Source of the DNA: Candidatus Poribacteria bacterium | Lineage (GTDB): Bacteria; Abyssobacteria; SURF-5 | Direction of reading: 5' to 3' | DNA: 23,245 bases | Assembly (NCBI GenBank): GCA_016215705.1 | Contig: JACRIR010000159.1 | Coordinates: 1 to 23,245 of the forward strand | In this document: in pieces, positions 14,981 through 23,245 of the stretch | How positions within the stretch are numbered: the first letter of the stretch is position 1 | How the letters are laid out: each line of letters opens with the position of its first letter | Translations under genes and position numbers: made by a program | Notes under the pieces: generated by a model | The model's input: the letters and a program-made list of their open reading frames with translations, nothing else | Databases searched by the model: none | What the model was told of the DNA's origin: nothing

Positions 14981-15205
14981 CCAGAAGAAAGATGGGAACA
15001 CAGCGCGGCAGAACCGCAACCAAACAACACATATCGGGCGCGATGAATCGCACCTCTGCAAGTCGCCTCGGAAAATCGGGGACACGATGTCGCATCGTAT
15101 CCCCGATTTTCTTCATTCATGCGTGTAGGGGCGCAATTCATTGCGCCCATGTGATTGGCATGCAAGGCGTTACCAGAAAGCAAGGCACAAATTCAAGAAA
15201 TTAGA
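14981..15205. repeat. REP/BIME-like intergenic repeat, copy 2 (inverted to copy 1)
   Basis: Read on the minus strand, this segment repeats the outer flanks of copy 1: TCTTGAATTTGTG, then a GCCTTGCATGCCAATCACA-like stretch, and at the other end GTTGTTTGGTTGCGG followed by TGCCGCGCTGTG. The palindrome at 15129-15148 is identical to the one at 6406-6425 and is headed by GTAG (15125-15128). The palindrome at about 15036-15053 is decayed. Between them is a different, longer hairpin (15071-15111) that copy 1 lacks. The element fills most of the gap between the glycosyltransferase gene and the ECF operon; no gene was found in 14851-15247. Confidence 0.7.
15071..15111. terminator. Long hairpin, possible bidirectional terminator
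   Basis: The arms GAAAATCGGGGA and TCCCCGATTTTC pair over 12 bp. After one C-A mismatch, six more pairs (ACGATG/CATCGT) close on a three-base loop. A run of four T follows the GC-rich stem on either strand, so it could end transcription of the glycosyltransferase gene (minus strand) or act both ways. It is embedded in the REP-like repeat, so it may simply be another mobile palindrome. Confidence 0.5.
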
Positions 15206-15247
15206 CGTAAGTAGTATGGATAGCGTTACGAATGCGGACGAATTGTA

Positions 15248-16840
15248 TCATTTCGGTCGGAAGCGGAGCACTCCAAGTTTGTCGTTTGAGTTCACGAATT
15301 CAAGGTGGCGCTCGAATTCGTCGAAGAGAGGGTCGTTCATCGAGCCGAGCGGAGACGTCAGCAGCCACACGCTCCTGCCGGGCTCAGACACACCGGGTCG
15401 AGGCCCAGCAAGTCGACCCTCGTCGGCAGCGGACTTGATCACGTCGGCAGCGTCACTCATCAACTCCCGGGGAGTGAGCCTGTAATCGATCCATCCGGGA
15501 TGCGAGCGCATGGAACCCGGATAAGGCATCACCTGAAATCTGGCGTTCTCGCGCCTCATATAATATTCGACCGGACACAGGCGAAGTCCCGTCACAACGA
15601 CAAGATCGCCTTCGCTACCCGATTCGGCAATATATCGGACTGCCTCTCTATCGAACGCGGGTGTGGGAAGGGAGTAATACTTGTAGAGAGAGTAGGCGGC
15701 CAGCAGGCTGATGGCGGGCAGGCCGATCCATGCGAGTCGCGCAAGTTTCACGAGACCGAGTCCAATGAGCAGGGCATAAAACGGGTATGCCATGAAATCG
15801 TTGCGGCCGACGAGATAGATGGGTTTCACAAATGAGAGTCCATAAGGGAGCGCCAATGGCACGAAGAGACTCAGGAGAAGATAGAGCTTTGCGGAGCGCA
15901 CTTCGGCCGGAGCGTGCGCGAGCGAGCGGTCTCGATACGATGAGACTGCGATCATGCCAACAAGCGCGAAGACTACGTATGACGCAAATCGTAGCGGCGA
16001 CACGTGAAAGAATCGGAGATAAGACGGATAATTCGCGCCGGCGCTGAAACACTCCAATGTTTTTGGGATGGCAAGCGCAGGGGGAGTCGCTTGCCAATAC
16101 TCCTTCATCCACAGGCCGGCCTGTCCAGCCTGTTTCGGGACAATCGGAACCCATGGCAGGAAGAGAATCACTATGACGGCCTGGTAGGCCGCAAGTTTGA
16201 AGAATAGGTGACGGCGCTCCCTATTGAGCAACAGAAAGAGGTTGCCGGCCGGCAAAGCAAACCATCCGAAAATGTGTGTATAGACGAGAAAAGTTGCACT
16301 CAGAACATATGCCCACCAATAGCGTTTCTTTTCGTGCTTGATCGCGAGCCACAGAAAGCCGGATGAGAGCGCCGACAGAAACGCCAGCATCATGTACATT
16401 CGCGCCTCTTGCGAATAATACACGTGAATGGGAGCGACCGCTGCTACAAACATGCCAGCGAGCGCGACGCATTCGTTGATAAGACTCTTGCCGAGCCAGT
16501 AAACGACCGCCAAAGAGGCCATTCCGAACAACACTGAGAGCAGTCGCACGCTCAATTCCGACTCCCCGAACAGACTCTTCCACATGAACATGAGCATGAA
16601 ATACAGCGGCGGGTGGCCGTCATCCTTGAGTTTCTCGACCATTTCTGCGGGTGAATCGCCGGCTATGAAAATTGAATGAGTCTCATCGAGCCAGAGCTCG
16701 TTCGAGGTTAACATGAAGAGCCTGAGCGCCAGGCCGATTACCACGATGGCGAAGAAAAATGGGGACACGGCCCGCATTCTCGAATCAACCATGTGACTAC
16801 TTTGTTGTATTTTACTCAAGAACAGAGGCTGGTTCGCCAT
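15248..16840 (-). CDS. Membrane glycosyltransferase, GT39/ArnT-PMT type
   Basis: This 530-residue protein has about ten or more hydrophobic spans and a soluble C-terminal region of around 120 residues. The first span (about 27-46) is followed by NELWLDETHS (47-56), the acidic loop motif of the GT-C fold holding the catalytic Asp. GHPPLYFML (75-83) and YYSQEARMYM (about 145-154) are also typical of the PMT_2 group. Such enzymes take a sugar from a polyprenyl-phosphate donor and add it to lipid A, a glycan or a protein on the outer face of the inner membrane. The ATG at 16840 lacks a Shine-Dalgarno sequence; Met17 or Met22 are possible starts just before the first span. The gene stands alone, so acceptor and sugar are unknown. 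Confidence 0.85.
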   Translation of the reverse strand: MANQPLFLSKIQQSSHMVDSRMRAVSPFFFAIVVIGLALRLFMLTSNELWLDETHSIFIAGDSPAEMVEKLKDDGHPPLYFMLMFMWKSLFGESELSVRLLSVLFGMASLAVVYWLGKSLINECVALAGMFVAAVAPIHVYYSQEARMYMMLAFLSALSSGFLWLAIKHEKKRYWWAYVLSATFLVYTHIFGWFALPAGNLFLLLNRERRHLFFKLAAYQAVIVILFLPWVPIVPKQAGQAGLWMKEYWQATPPALAIPKTLECFSAGANYPSYLRFFHVSPLRFASYVVFALVGMIAVSSYRDRSLAHAPAEVRSAKLYLLLSLFVPLALPYGLSFVKPIYLVGRNDFMAYPFYALLIGLGLVKLARLAWIGLPAISLLAAYSLYKYYSLPTPAFDREAVRYIAESGSEGDLVVVTGLRLCPVEYYMRRENARFQVMPYPGSMRSHPGWIDYRLTPRELMSDAADVIKSAADEGRLAGPRPGVSEPGRSVWLLTSPLGSMNDPLFDEFERHLEFVNSNDKLGVLRFRPK

Positions 16841-16925
16841 TTGGCGGCATTATAGTGAAGTCGAGCCGTCTTTTCAACTCGAAGAGATCATCCGAGCTCT
16901 GAGAGACCCGGCATGGAGATTCTTC

Positions 16926-16954
16926 TTGACTAATTCTCCGTACTCGATAATAAT
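16926..16954 (+). promoter_or_regulatory. Sigma-70-like promoter for the Fe-S protein gene
   Basis: TTGACT (16926-16931) is separated by 17 bases from AATAAT (16949-16954); each box matches consensus at five of six positions. Transcription would begin near 16961, giving a leader of about 94 nt before the ATG at 17055. The site lies in the divergent region shared with the glycosyltransferase gene. Confidence 0.55.
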
Positions 16955-17054
16955 TTAAGTGTTGTGGTCGGCACAAGTGTTGCGCCGGCGCCCGTTGGAA
17001 TGACCCTGAACCGTTGCTGCAAAGCGGCAAGACTCACGTAAGGAGGAATTACTC

Positions 17055-18131
17055 ATGACTGACGTTTATAAGCGACTGGCCAAGAAGCTGGACGAACTGC
17101 CAAACGGCTATCCCGCCACCGAGAGCGGTGTGGAGCTGAGGATTCTCGAGCACATCTTCACGCCGGAGGAAGCCGAAATGACGATGCAGATGCGGCCCAT
17201 ACCCGAGACCGTCGAGGCAGTGGCCGAGCGCCTCGGGAAGCCAGTTCCAGAAATGCAGAGAATATTGGACAATCTGGCCGAGAAAGGGGAGATTGGCTCG
17301 TTCAAGATGTTCGGTCAGCAAATGTACATGCTGTTCCCGTTCGTCATAGGGATTTATGAGTTCCAGTTGAAGCGAATGGACAAGAAGTTGTCGGAGATGT
17401 TCGAGGAGTACGCGCCGCTTCTTCTCAAGACCTTTGGCGCGTTCGAGCCTGCCGTAGCGCGCGTTGTGCCCATAAGCACCCAGATAAATCAGGACCTGCA
17501 TATTCACCGGCACGAGGACATACGCAAGCTGCTGGAGGAAGCGAAATCGTTCGATCTCATGGACTGCATCTGCAAGAAAGAGCGCGCTCTCGAGGGACAC
17601 CCCTGCAAGCACACGCTCCAAATTTGCCTTGCCTTCTCGCCCGAAGAAAACGCTTTTGAGAAGTTCCCGAGAGGAAAAGTGATCACGAAGGAGGAAGCGA
17701 TCAAGGTTATGGAGAAGGCCGAGGAAGAGGGCCTCGTCCACTGTACGTATAACGTGGAGGATGGGCAAGTATTCATGTGCAACTGCTGTTCCTGCTGCTG
17801 TGGCATCCTTCGCGGAGTGAAAGAATACAAGTCTCCTTATATCCTGGCCAAGAGCTATTTCACCGCCGAAATAGATCAAGACACCTGCGCCGCATGCGGA
17901 ATCTGCAAAGATGAGCGCTGCCCGATGGATGCGATTGTCGAGGACAACGGCAGCTACAAGGTCTTAGCGGAACGCTGTATCGGCTGCGGCGCCTGCACGC
18001 CGACTTGCCCGACGGAATCGATGAAGCTCGTGCGCAAACCGGAGTCCGAGCATGTTTCGCCGCCGGCGAACCTGATGGACTGGAACATTCAACGGGCCGC
18101 CAAACGCGGAATCGAGATCAAGATAGAGTAA
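17055..18131 (+). CDS. Winged-helix and multi-cluster Fe-S protein (2x[4Fe-4S] ferredoxin domain)
   Basis: This 358-residue cytosolic protein has three parts. The N-terminal region (about 45-100) looks like a winged helix (TVEAVAERLGKPVPEMQRILDNL, then GEIGSF). A middle cysteine domain holds C171, C173, C184, C191 and the dense CNCCSCCCG block (242-250). The C-terminal ferredoxin domain has two [4Fe-4S] motifs, C278/C281/C284/C289 and C308/C311/C314/C318. The middle cysteines probably bind a further cluster or metal. The start has a strong AAGGAGGAA site and an upstream promoter. The family is common in anaerobes but its role is not established; an electron carrier, or a redox-sensing regulator using the winged helix, are both possible. 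No redox partner enzyme is adjacent. Confidence 0.8.
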   Translation: MTDVYKRLAKKLDELPNGYPATESGVELRILEHIFTPEEAEMTMQMRPIPETVEAVAERLGKPVPEMQRILDNLAEKGEIGSFKMFGQQMYMLFPFVIGIYEFQLKRMDKKLSEMFEEYAPLLLKTFGAFEPAVARVVPISTQINQDLHIHRHEDIRKLLEEAKSFDLMDCICKKERALEGHPCKHTLQICLAFSPEENAFEKFPRGKVITKEEAIKVMEKAEEEGLVHCTYNVEDGQVFMCNCCSCCCGILRGVKEYKSPYILAKSYFTAEIDQDTCAACGICKDERCPMDAIVEDNGSYKVLAERCIGCGACTPTCPTESMKLVRKPESEHVSPPANLMDWNIQRAAKRGIEIKIE

Positions 18132-18295
18132 TCCGAAAAGATGCGGAGCGAGGGCCAAGCAACCAAGGATTCACGAGCGAAGTATATTACGTCTATTATT
18201 GGATGCAGGCGCGCCGGGGCACACGCCTTATTCAGGTAATGCCGCTGGGTGAGATCAGACGGACAAGAGTGGTTACTCGTTTCGAATAGAATCAT

Positions 18296-21200
18296 ATGAT
18301 CGTTCTTCATGCAGGCTTCTTGAATAATGCCTTGCTTCTGTGGGGGGAAGCCTCCGCAGAGCATGGCATTTCCGCGAAACCCATCCGGAGACCGGGAGGC
18401 GGCAGGCCAAGAAAATTCCCTTTTGACGCAGGGAATAAAGACCTTACAGCAGCGGCGCGAAGCGCTTGCGCGTGGCTGTTGGACAACGATTTTGGAAGGA
18501 ATCCAAAGACCGCTGTTTCCTGGCTTCCCACAGCGGGTGATACACCGATTCCTTCGAGTCCGCTCGTCGCCGAAATTCCTGAGTCCAGCGATTCTATAGT
18601 GCTGGCCCCGTGGCTTGTGACAGTGAGACCTCTCGCTATCCGGGGCGCGGCATTATTCCTGAGCGCGTGTGTCGGCAAACATACGCTCGCACCGGGCGTC
18701 ATCGCGAGCCATGATCTTGCGTTCTGGACGCGGGCCATTCGCTTCGCCGGCTCACTCGTGGCCCGGCAGCGTTTTCTGCCTGCCTTCGAATCGCAAAACG
18801 CAAAGGGCCGCGCTCTCTGGGAACCAGTGTTATCCGCAGAGGATCGGGAACGTCTACTGAATCTTGCAAAGGAAATGCCGCCGGTCGCCCGCGCGCTATC
18901 CTTGGCCGATGTGTCTTCACCTCCGCAGGTCTCGCCCCCGCAAGTCCTCTTAAGTTTCCTTACTGCTGTGGTGGACTACCTTGTTCGCTCTGCAAATGAG
19001 GAACGAACATATCCCGCTGAAGTGGAGGAACACAGACGGCGTTGGGAGCGCCGCCCGAAGCAGATGAAAGGGGCGGAGTTTGAAAGCCTGCACGACCAAT
19101 GGCTCTATGCGCTGCGCGCGCCGCGCGGCGATATACATGGAAACGAAGCCGAGTTCGAGCAACTTGCGACGCAGGCGCGAGAATGGCGCCGCCCGATTGC
19201 GGTGTCGGAAGCCGCTCCTCTCCGCCTCTGTTTCCGCCTCGAGGAGCCGCGTGACGCCGAACAGTTGGAGAACGAACGCGAGCGAGAAGTCACGCATGAC
19301 TCATGGTACGTGCGTTACTTGCTCCAGCCGCTGGATGACCAGAGCTTGCTCATACCTGTCGAAGACGCATGGAATCCTAAAGCCCACAAAAGGGCCGTTC
19401 TGAAGCGATACGGAATCAATGTGCGGGAGCATCTGCTTGCATCGCTTGGACAGGCTGCGTGTTTGTGCCCTCGAATCGAGTCGAGTCTCAAGTCTTCCGC
19501 GCCTGGCGGCTACGAACTCGATTCGATGGGAGCGCATGAATTCCTCGCCGACAAATCAATCGCGCTCGAGCAGGCTGGTTTCTGCGTAATGCTTCCGGCA
19601 TGGTGGACCCGCAAGGGCACAAAACTGCGGCTGACCGCCAGCGCACAGGTGAAAAGTCCCTCCATGAAGGCGACGGGCATGCTCTCGCTCGATGCGATTG
19701 CCGAATTCAACTGGGAAATCGCCATGGGGGACGAGAAACTCACCCTCAGCGAACTCGAAGCTCTTGCGCGACTGAAGACGCCTCTGGTCAGGATTCGCGG
19801 CCAATGGGTCGAGATGAATGCCGAAGAAATCAAAGCGGCAATTGATTTCTGGAAAAAGAAGGCGGCTGAAAAGGCGACGGTGCGTGAGATAGTGCAGATG
19901 AAGCTTGGCGTATCGGAGAGAACACGCGGGATACAATTCGCGGGCGTCGCCGCGGACGGCTGGATTGGCGAATTATTCGACCAATTGGAGGGCCGCAAGA
20001 CATTCGAGGAACTGGATACTGACAAGAGTTTTGAAGGCGTTCTCCGCCCGTACCAGGTGCGCGGATTCTCGTGGCTCGCGTTCCTGCGACAATGGGGTTT
20101 TGGCGCTTGCCTGGCGGATGACATGGGCCTCGGCAAGACCATCCAGACACTGGCGCTCATTCAGCGCGATTGGGAATCCGGCGCCAGGCGCCCCGTGCTT
20201 CTTGTGTGCCCGACTTCGGTCGTGAACAACTGGCAGAAAGAAGCCTCGCGGTTCACTCCGAAACTACCCGTGATGGCGCATCACGGTCTTGACAGAAAAA
20301 AAGGGGAACAGTTCAAAGACCACGCCGAGAAGCATGCGATTGTTGTCTCGACCTATGGCCTGCTTCATCGTGACCTCGAGCACTTGCAGGCTGTCGAGTG
20401 GGCGGGTGTCATCCTCGATGAAGCGCAGAATATCAAGAATCCTGAAACCAAGCAGGCGAAAGCGGCTTGCTCGATGGAAAGCGGTTGTCGCATTGCGCTG
20501 ACGGGAACCCCGGTCGAGAATAACGTCGGCGACCTATGGTCGATCATGCGCTTTTTGAATCCGGGTTTTCTCGGGACACAGGCTGACTTCAGGCGCAATT
20601 TCTTCATCCCCATCCAGGCCGGGCGTGATCCGGAGGCTGCGGACCGGCTCAAGCGCATTACATCTCCTTTTGTTCTGCGGCGGCTCAAGACTGACAAATC
20701 AATCATAGATGATTTGCCCGAGAAACTGGAGATGAAAGTATTCTGCACTCTCACCAAGGAGCAGGCATCGCTTTACACTGCCGTATTGAAGGAGTTGGAG
20801 AAGCCGCTGGAGTCTGCCGAGGGCATCCAGCGTAAGGGTTTGGTGTTGGCTACTCTCTCAAAGCTGAAGCAGGTGTGCAATCATCCGGCGCAATTCCTTG
20901 GCGATAACTCGAGCATCCCAGGGCGCTCGGGGAAAGTGGCTCGTCTGACGGAGATGCTCGAAGAGATCATCGAAGTCGGCGACAGGGCGCTGGTTTTCAG
21001 CCAGTTCGCGGAGATGGGAGAGATTCTGAAGCGTCATCTTCAGGATACTTTCGGCCGAGAGATTCTGTTCCTGCACGGCGGAGTCCCGAAAAAGCAGCGC
21101 GATCAGATGGTCGAGCGGTTTCAGGGCGAGAGCAGTGATACGCCCATATTCGTCCTTTCGCTCAAGGCGGGCGGATTGGGCTTGAACCTTACACGCGCAA

Positions 21201-21469
21201 ACCATGTGTTCCACTTTGACCGCTGGTGGAACCCGGCGGTCGAGAACCAGGCGACCGACCGCGCCTTTCGCATCGGTCAGACGAAGAACGTGCAAGTCCA
21301 TAAATTCCTGTGCGCGGGCACACTCGAGGAGAAGATCGACGAGATGATCGAACGCAAAAAAGATATCGCCGAAAAAGTGGTCGGAACAGGCGAAGGCTGG
21401 TTGACGGAGCTTTCGAATAGGGAACTCAAGGAAATCTTTGCGCTCCGGACTGAAATCATGGGGGATTAA
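18296..21469 (+). CDS. SNF2-family ATPase (DEAD/DEAH-like helicase superfamily 2)
   Basis: This 1057-residue bacterial SNF2 protein has a C-terminal motor with motif I LADDMGLGKT (606-615), PTSVVNNW (Ia), DEAQ box (708-711), LTGTP (motif III, from 735), motif V LKAGGLGLNL and motif VI ATDRAFRIGQ (Arg992). The first approximately 560 residues form the accessory region found in these long bacterial SNF2 proteins; the opening MIVLHAGFLNNALLLWGE is typical. Such motors translocate on double-stranded DNA and remodel protein-DNA complexes. The SWIM protein gene begins one base after the stop, and that pairing is recurrent in bacteria. No methylase, nuclease or DISARM component is nearby. The ATG at 18296 lacks a clear Shine-Dalgarno sequence; the 164-nt gap upstream shows no definite promoter. 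Confidence 0.9.
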   Translation: MIVLHAGFLNNALLLWGEASAEHGISAKPIRRPGGGRPRKFPFDAGNKDLTAAARSACAWLLDNDFGRNPKTAVSWLPTAGDTPIPSSPLVAEIPESSDSIVLAPWLVTVRPLAIRGAALFLSACVGKHTLAPGVIASHDLAFWTRAIRFAGSLVARQRFLPAFESQNAKGRALWEPVLSAEDRERLLNLAKEMPPVARALSLADVSSPPQVSPPQVLLSFLTAVVDYLVRSANEERTYPAEVEEHRRRWERRPKQMKGAEFESLHDQWLYALRAPRGDIHGNEAEFEQLATQAREWRRPIAVSEAAPLRLCFRLEEPRDAEQLENEREREVTHDSWYVRYLLQPLDDQSLLIPVEDAWNPKAHKRAVLKRYGINVREHLLASLGQAACLCPRIESSLKSSAPGGYELDSMGAHEFLADKSIALEQAGFCVMLPAWWTRKGTKLRLTASAQVKSPSMKATGMLSLDAIAEFNWEIAMGDEKLTLSELEALARLKTPLVRIRGQWVEMNAEEIKAAIDFWKKKAAEKATVREIVQMKLGVSERTRGIQFAGVAADGWIGELFDQLEGRKTFEELDTDKSFEGVLRPYQVRGFSWLAFLRQWGFGACLADDMGLGKTIQTLALIQRDWESGARRPVLLVCPTSVVNNWQKEASRFTPKLPVMAHHGLDRKKGEQFKDHAEKHAIVVSTYGLLHRDLEHLQAVEWAGVILDEAQNIKNPETKQAKAACSMESGCRIALTGTPVENNVGDLWSIMRFLNPGFLGTQADFRRNFFIPIQAGRDPEAADRLKRITSPFVLRRLKTDKSIIDDLPEKLEMKVFCTLTKEQASLYTAVLKELEKPLESAEGIQRKGLVLATLSKLKQVCNHPAQFLGDNSSIPGRSGKVARLTEMLEEIIEVGDRALVFSQFAEMGEILKRHLQDTFGREILFLHGGVPKKQRDQMVERFQGESSDTPIFVLSLKAGGLGLNLTRANHVFHFDRWWNPAVENQATDRAFRIGQTKNVQVHKFLCAGTLEEKIDEMIERKKDIAEKVVGTGEGWLTELSNRELKEIFALRTEIMGD

Positions 21470-21470
21470 G

Positions 21471-22457
21471 ATGGGCCGTTGGAACAACGACTTCTATTCC
21501 TATTTCCCGAAGTCTCACCCGCGCGAAGCCAAGGGTGGAATCAAGGCGCAATCGCGAGGCCGAGGCTTTGGCAAGAGCTGGTGGGCCAAGCGATGGATAA
21601 GCGTCCTTGAGAGCTTCAATATCGGCGCGCGGCTTGGTCGCGGCCGGTCCTACGCCCGGAGAGGCCAGGTGCTCTCGATCGACATTAGCAAGGGCGTCGT
21701 CAAAGCTAAAGTTCAGGGCTCGATGCGAACGCCCTATAAGGTTGAAATCAGCATCGAGCCTCTGAGCAAATCGCAATGGAAGAAGCTGGCTGAAGCTTTC
21801 GGGAAACAAGCTATTTTTGCGGCGAAGCTGCTGTCGGGCCAAATGCCGGAGAATATCGAGGAAGCCTTCACGGAGACAGGTGTGTCGCTTTTCCCGGCCC
21901 GACTGAACGACTTATCGACGGATTGCTCATGCCCGGACTGGTCCAACCCGTGCAAGCACATAGCGGCCGTCTACTATTTGTTGGGTGAAGAGTTTGACCG
22001 CGACCCGTTTCTCATTTTCAAGCTGCGCGGAATGGACCGCGAAGAGATAATCGAGCTTGTCGGGAAAACCGCTACCCCCAAAGCCAGGATTCCGGGCGAA
22101 CAGTCGGTCGAACAGGCAAGAACGGAAATAGAATCCGATTCGGAACAACTCGTCGCAGCCGAGCCGCTACCTGCGGAACCGAATTCTTTTTGGGGAGTTG
22201 CTATTGCGAATGACGCTCTCCTCGGCGAGGTGCACATCCCGCCGGTCCCGGCGGCGCTTCCGAGACGGCTCGGCAATTTCCCCTTCTGGCGCGGCAGAGA
22301 GAATTTCATGGAGGCTTTGGAACAGGTCTACGCCAACGCTTCGGCCACAGGAATGGACGCATTCCTTGGCACACTGAGCAAATGGGAAGAACGCCCGCTG
22401 CTTCCTCCCGAAACAGCAGAGGCACAAGCCAAGGAATATAAGAAACAAGCGAAATAG
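21471..22457 (+). CDS. SWIM zinc-finger protein
   Basis: From the ATG at 21471 the product has 328 residues; a longer reading from 21438 lies inside the SNF2 gene and is less likely. The SWIM finger DCSCPDWSNPCKHIAAVYYLL has the ligand pattern C152-x-C154-x6-C161-x-H163. The basic, glycine-rich N-terminus (RGRGFGKSWWAKRW) is also characteristic of the partner proteins of bacterial SNF2 ATPases. SWIM fingers bind nucleic acid or proteins. The region 200-328 is acidic and then proline-rich and has no recognised domain. Only one base separates it from the SNF2 stop, and the next gene starts immediately after its own stop, so the three are probably co-translated. The SNF2-SWIM complex has no settled function in bacteria. 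Confidence 0.9.
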   Translation: MGRWNNDFYSYFPKSHPREAKGGIKAQSRGRGFGKSWWAKRWISVLESFNIGARLGRGRSYARRGQVLSIDISKGVVKAKVQGSMRTPYKVEISIEPLSKSQWKKLAEAFGKQAIFAAKLLSGQMPENIEEAFTETGVSLFPARLNDLSTDCSCPDWSNPCKHIAAVYYLLGEEFDRDPFLIFKLRGMDREEIIELVGKTATPKARIPGEQSVEQARTEIESDSEQLVAAEPLPAEPNSFWGVAIANDALLGEVHIPPVPAALPRRLGNFPFWRGRENFMEALEQVYANASATGMDAFLGTLSKWEERPLLPPETAEAQAKEYKKQAK

Positions 22458-23245
22458 ATGGACCCCGTAACACATATAACCAGCGGAGCGTTAGGCGGTC
22501 GGCTCGCGGAGGCAAAGACAGGGAGAAGATCTATTTTCTGGTTCTGTGTGGCGGCAGCGTGGTTGCCTGATATTGACAATGTCGCGGGATTGCTTGGGCC
22601 GGAACAGTATTTGCTCTATCATCGCGGCATCACGCACTCTGTTTTCGGCGGGCTGGCGCTCGCGTTTGTGTTTTCATGTATCTTCAAGCTTCTCATCCGT
22701 AAGTTTCCCTTCGTCGCCGGCTTCCTCATAGCTTACGGGTTGATTCTCATCCACATCTTCCTCGATCTGGTGACCTCCTACGGCACGCAGATTCTCTCGC
22801 CGTTGTCAATGAAGAGATACACAGTCACTTCGATTTTCATCATCGACCCTATCTTCACATTGGTCATGGTTGGTTGCTTCTTATCGACGCGGTTCTGGAA
22901 AGAGAATGCGAACAAGATCGCGGTTGCCGGACTCGGGTGGGTTTTCTTATACCCATTATTGTGTTTCGGAGTTAGAAAGGGGCTTACGGATTATTATTCC
23001 CGACATCTGCACGTGGGTGAAGAAGGGACGGTCTATCAGAAGATCGAGCTTTCGACCGAGCCGTTCAGTCCTTTTCGGTGGAAAATGTTGGCTGAAGACG
23101 AAGAGCATTACTATCTGGCGGGTGTGAATGTGTTCCGTCCGGATACGGAACCGAGTTTTGAAGCCTACCCGAAGCCGCCGTTGGCACTGGTCGAACCGCT
23201 GGAGCGGAGAATCAGCATGCTGAAGACGTATCTATGGTTTGCGAA
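22458..23245 (+). CDS. YdjM-like membrane-bound metal-dependent hydrolase (DUF457), partial
   Basis: The frame opens with ATG directly after the SWIM stop (TAGATG) and stays open to the window edge, giving 262 complete codons; the 3' end is missing. The N-terminus MDPVTHITSG, LPDIDN (36-41) and HRGITHS (55-61) are the conserved His/Asp metal-ligand set of the YdjM/DUF457 family. Four or so membrane spans follow (about 62-78, 82-100, 125-143 and 155-172), with HIFLDLVTSYGTQ (about 95-107) typical of the family. After the spans is a soluble region with no recognised domain. The family is described as an inner-membrane hydrolase with unclear substrate. A proximal AAGGAA about 20 nt upstream is weak, so translational coupling is likely. 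Confidence 0.82.
   Translation, partial: MDPVTHITSGALGGRLAEAKTGRRSIFWFCVAAAWLPDIDNVAGLLGPEQYLLYHRGITHSVFGGLALAFVFSCIFKLLIRKFPFVAGFLIAYGLILIHIFLDLVTSYGTQILSPLSMKRYTVTSIFIIDPIFTLVMVGCFLSTRFWKENANKIAVAGLGWVFLYPLLCFGVRKGLTDYYSRHLHVGEEGTVYQKIELSTEPFSPFRWKMLAEDEEHYYLAGVNVFRPDTEPSFEAYPKPPLALVEPLERRISMLKTYLWFA

Noticed and set aside
14688-15128. 146-codon + strand frame upstream of the ECF S gene
   Set aside because: It reads through a heptad array and the REP-like repeat; composition and lack of start signals speak against a protein.
18296-22457. DISARM-type or other named defence system around the SNF2 gene
   Set aside because: No methyltransferase, DrmA/DrmB or nuclease gene is present; SNF2-SWIM alone is not diagnostic.

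Overview
This is about 23 kb of moderately GC-rich bacterial DNA. It carries an arginine-biosynthesis run, a glycerol-type catabolic cluster with Fe-S/FAD enzymes, an ECF-type ABC importer, a polytopic glycosyltransferase, a multi-cluster ferredoxin-like protein and a SNF2/SWIM pair. No rRNA, tRNA, CRISPR, phage or transposase gene is visible. The Fe-S and diiron (rubrerythrin-like) proteins fit an anaerobe or microaerophile. The RMLD-rich intergenic repeats and gene mix suggest an uncultured Gram-negative lineage (Desulfobacterota- or Omnitrophota-like), but the phylum cannot be fixed from this window alone.

Layout. 1-292: a MITE-like element with terminal inverted repeats, then a possible operator. 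293-5059 (+): argD, argF, argG and argH, tightly packed; together they take N-acetylglutamate semialdehyde/ornithine to arginine, apart from the acetyl-removing step. 5164-6816 (+): MaoC-like hydratase, ferritin-like diiron protein and a small glutaredoxin. 7007-11226 (+): GlpA-like FAD/[2Fe-2S] dehydrogenase, a translationally coupled FAD/NAD oxidoreductase and a glycerol-kinase-like FGGY kinase. 11300-14704 (-): a complete ECF importer in the transcription order S component, fused double ATPase, EcfT. 15248-16840 (-): ArnT/PMT-type glycosyltransferase. 17055-18131 (+): winged-helix and 2x[4Fe-4S] protein. 18296-23245 (+): SNF2 ATPase, SWIM zinc-finger protein and a YdjM-like membrane protein that runs off the window, with essentially no spacing between the three.

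The most unusual content lies between the genes. Seven degenerate tandem arrays with a strict 7-nt period sit at gene starts. They form two classes, AACYRTR-like and AATCYRA-like. All seven have the same orientation relative to the gene downstream, and none lies at the convergent or divergent junctions. The first class carries stop codons in every frame and often ATGA. The second is open in every frame and is translated as the N-terminus of two unrelated proteins (the FGGY kinase and the ECF ATPase). A second family consists of REP/BIME-like palindromes headed by GTAG, with conserved outer flanks, found at three sites.

Other points of note are the loss of the glycerol-binding arginine in the kinase, deviations that converge on one of the two composite ATP sites of the ECF ATPase, and an extra cysteine cluster in the ferredoxin-like protein.
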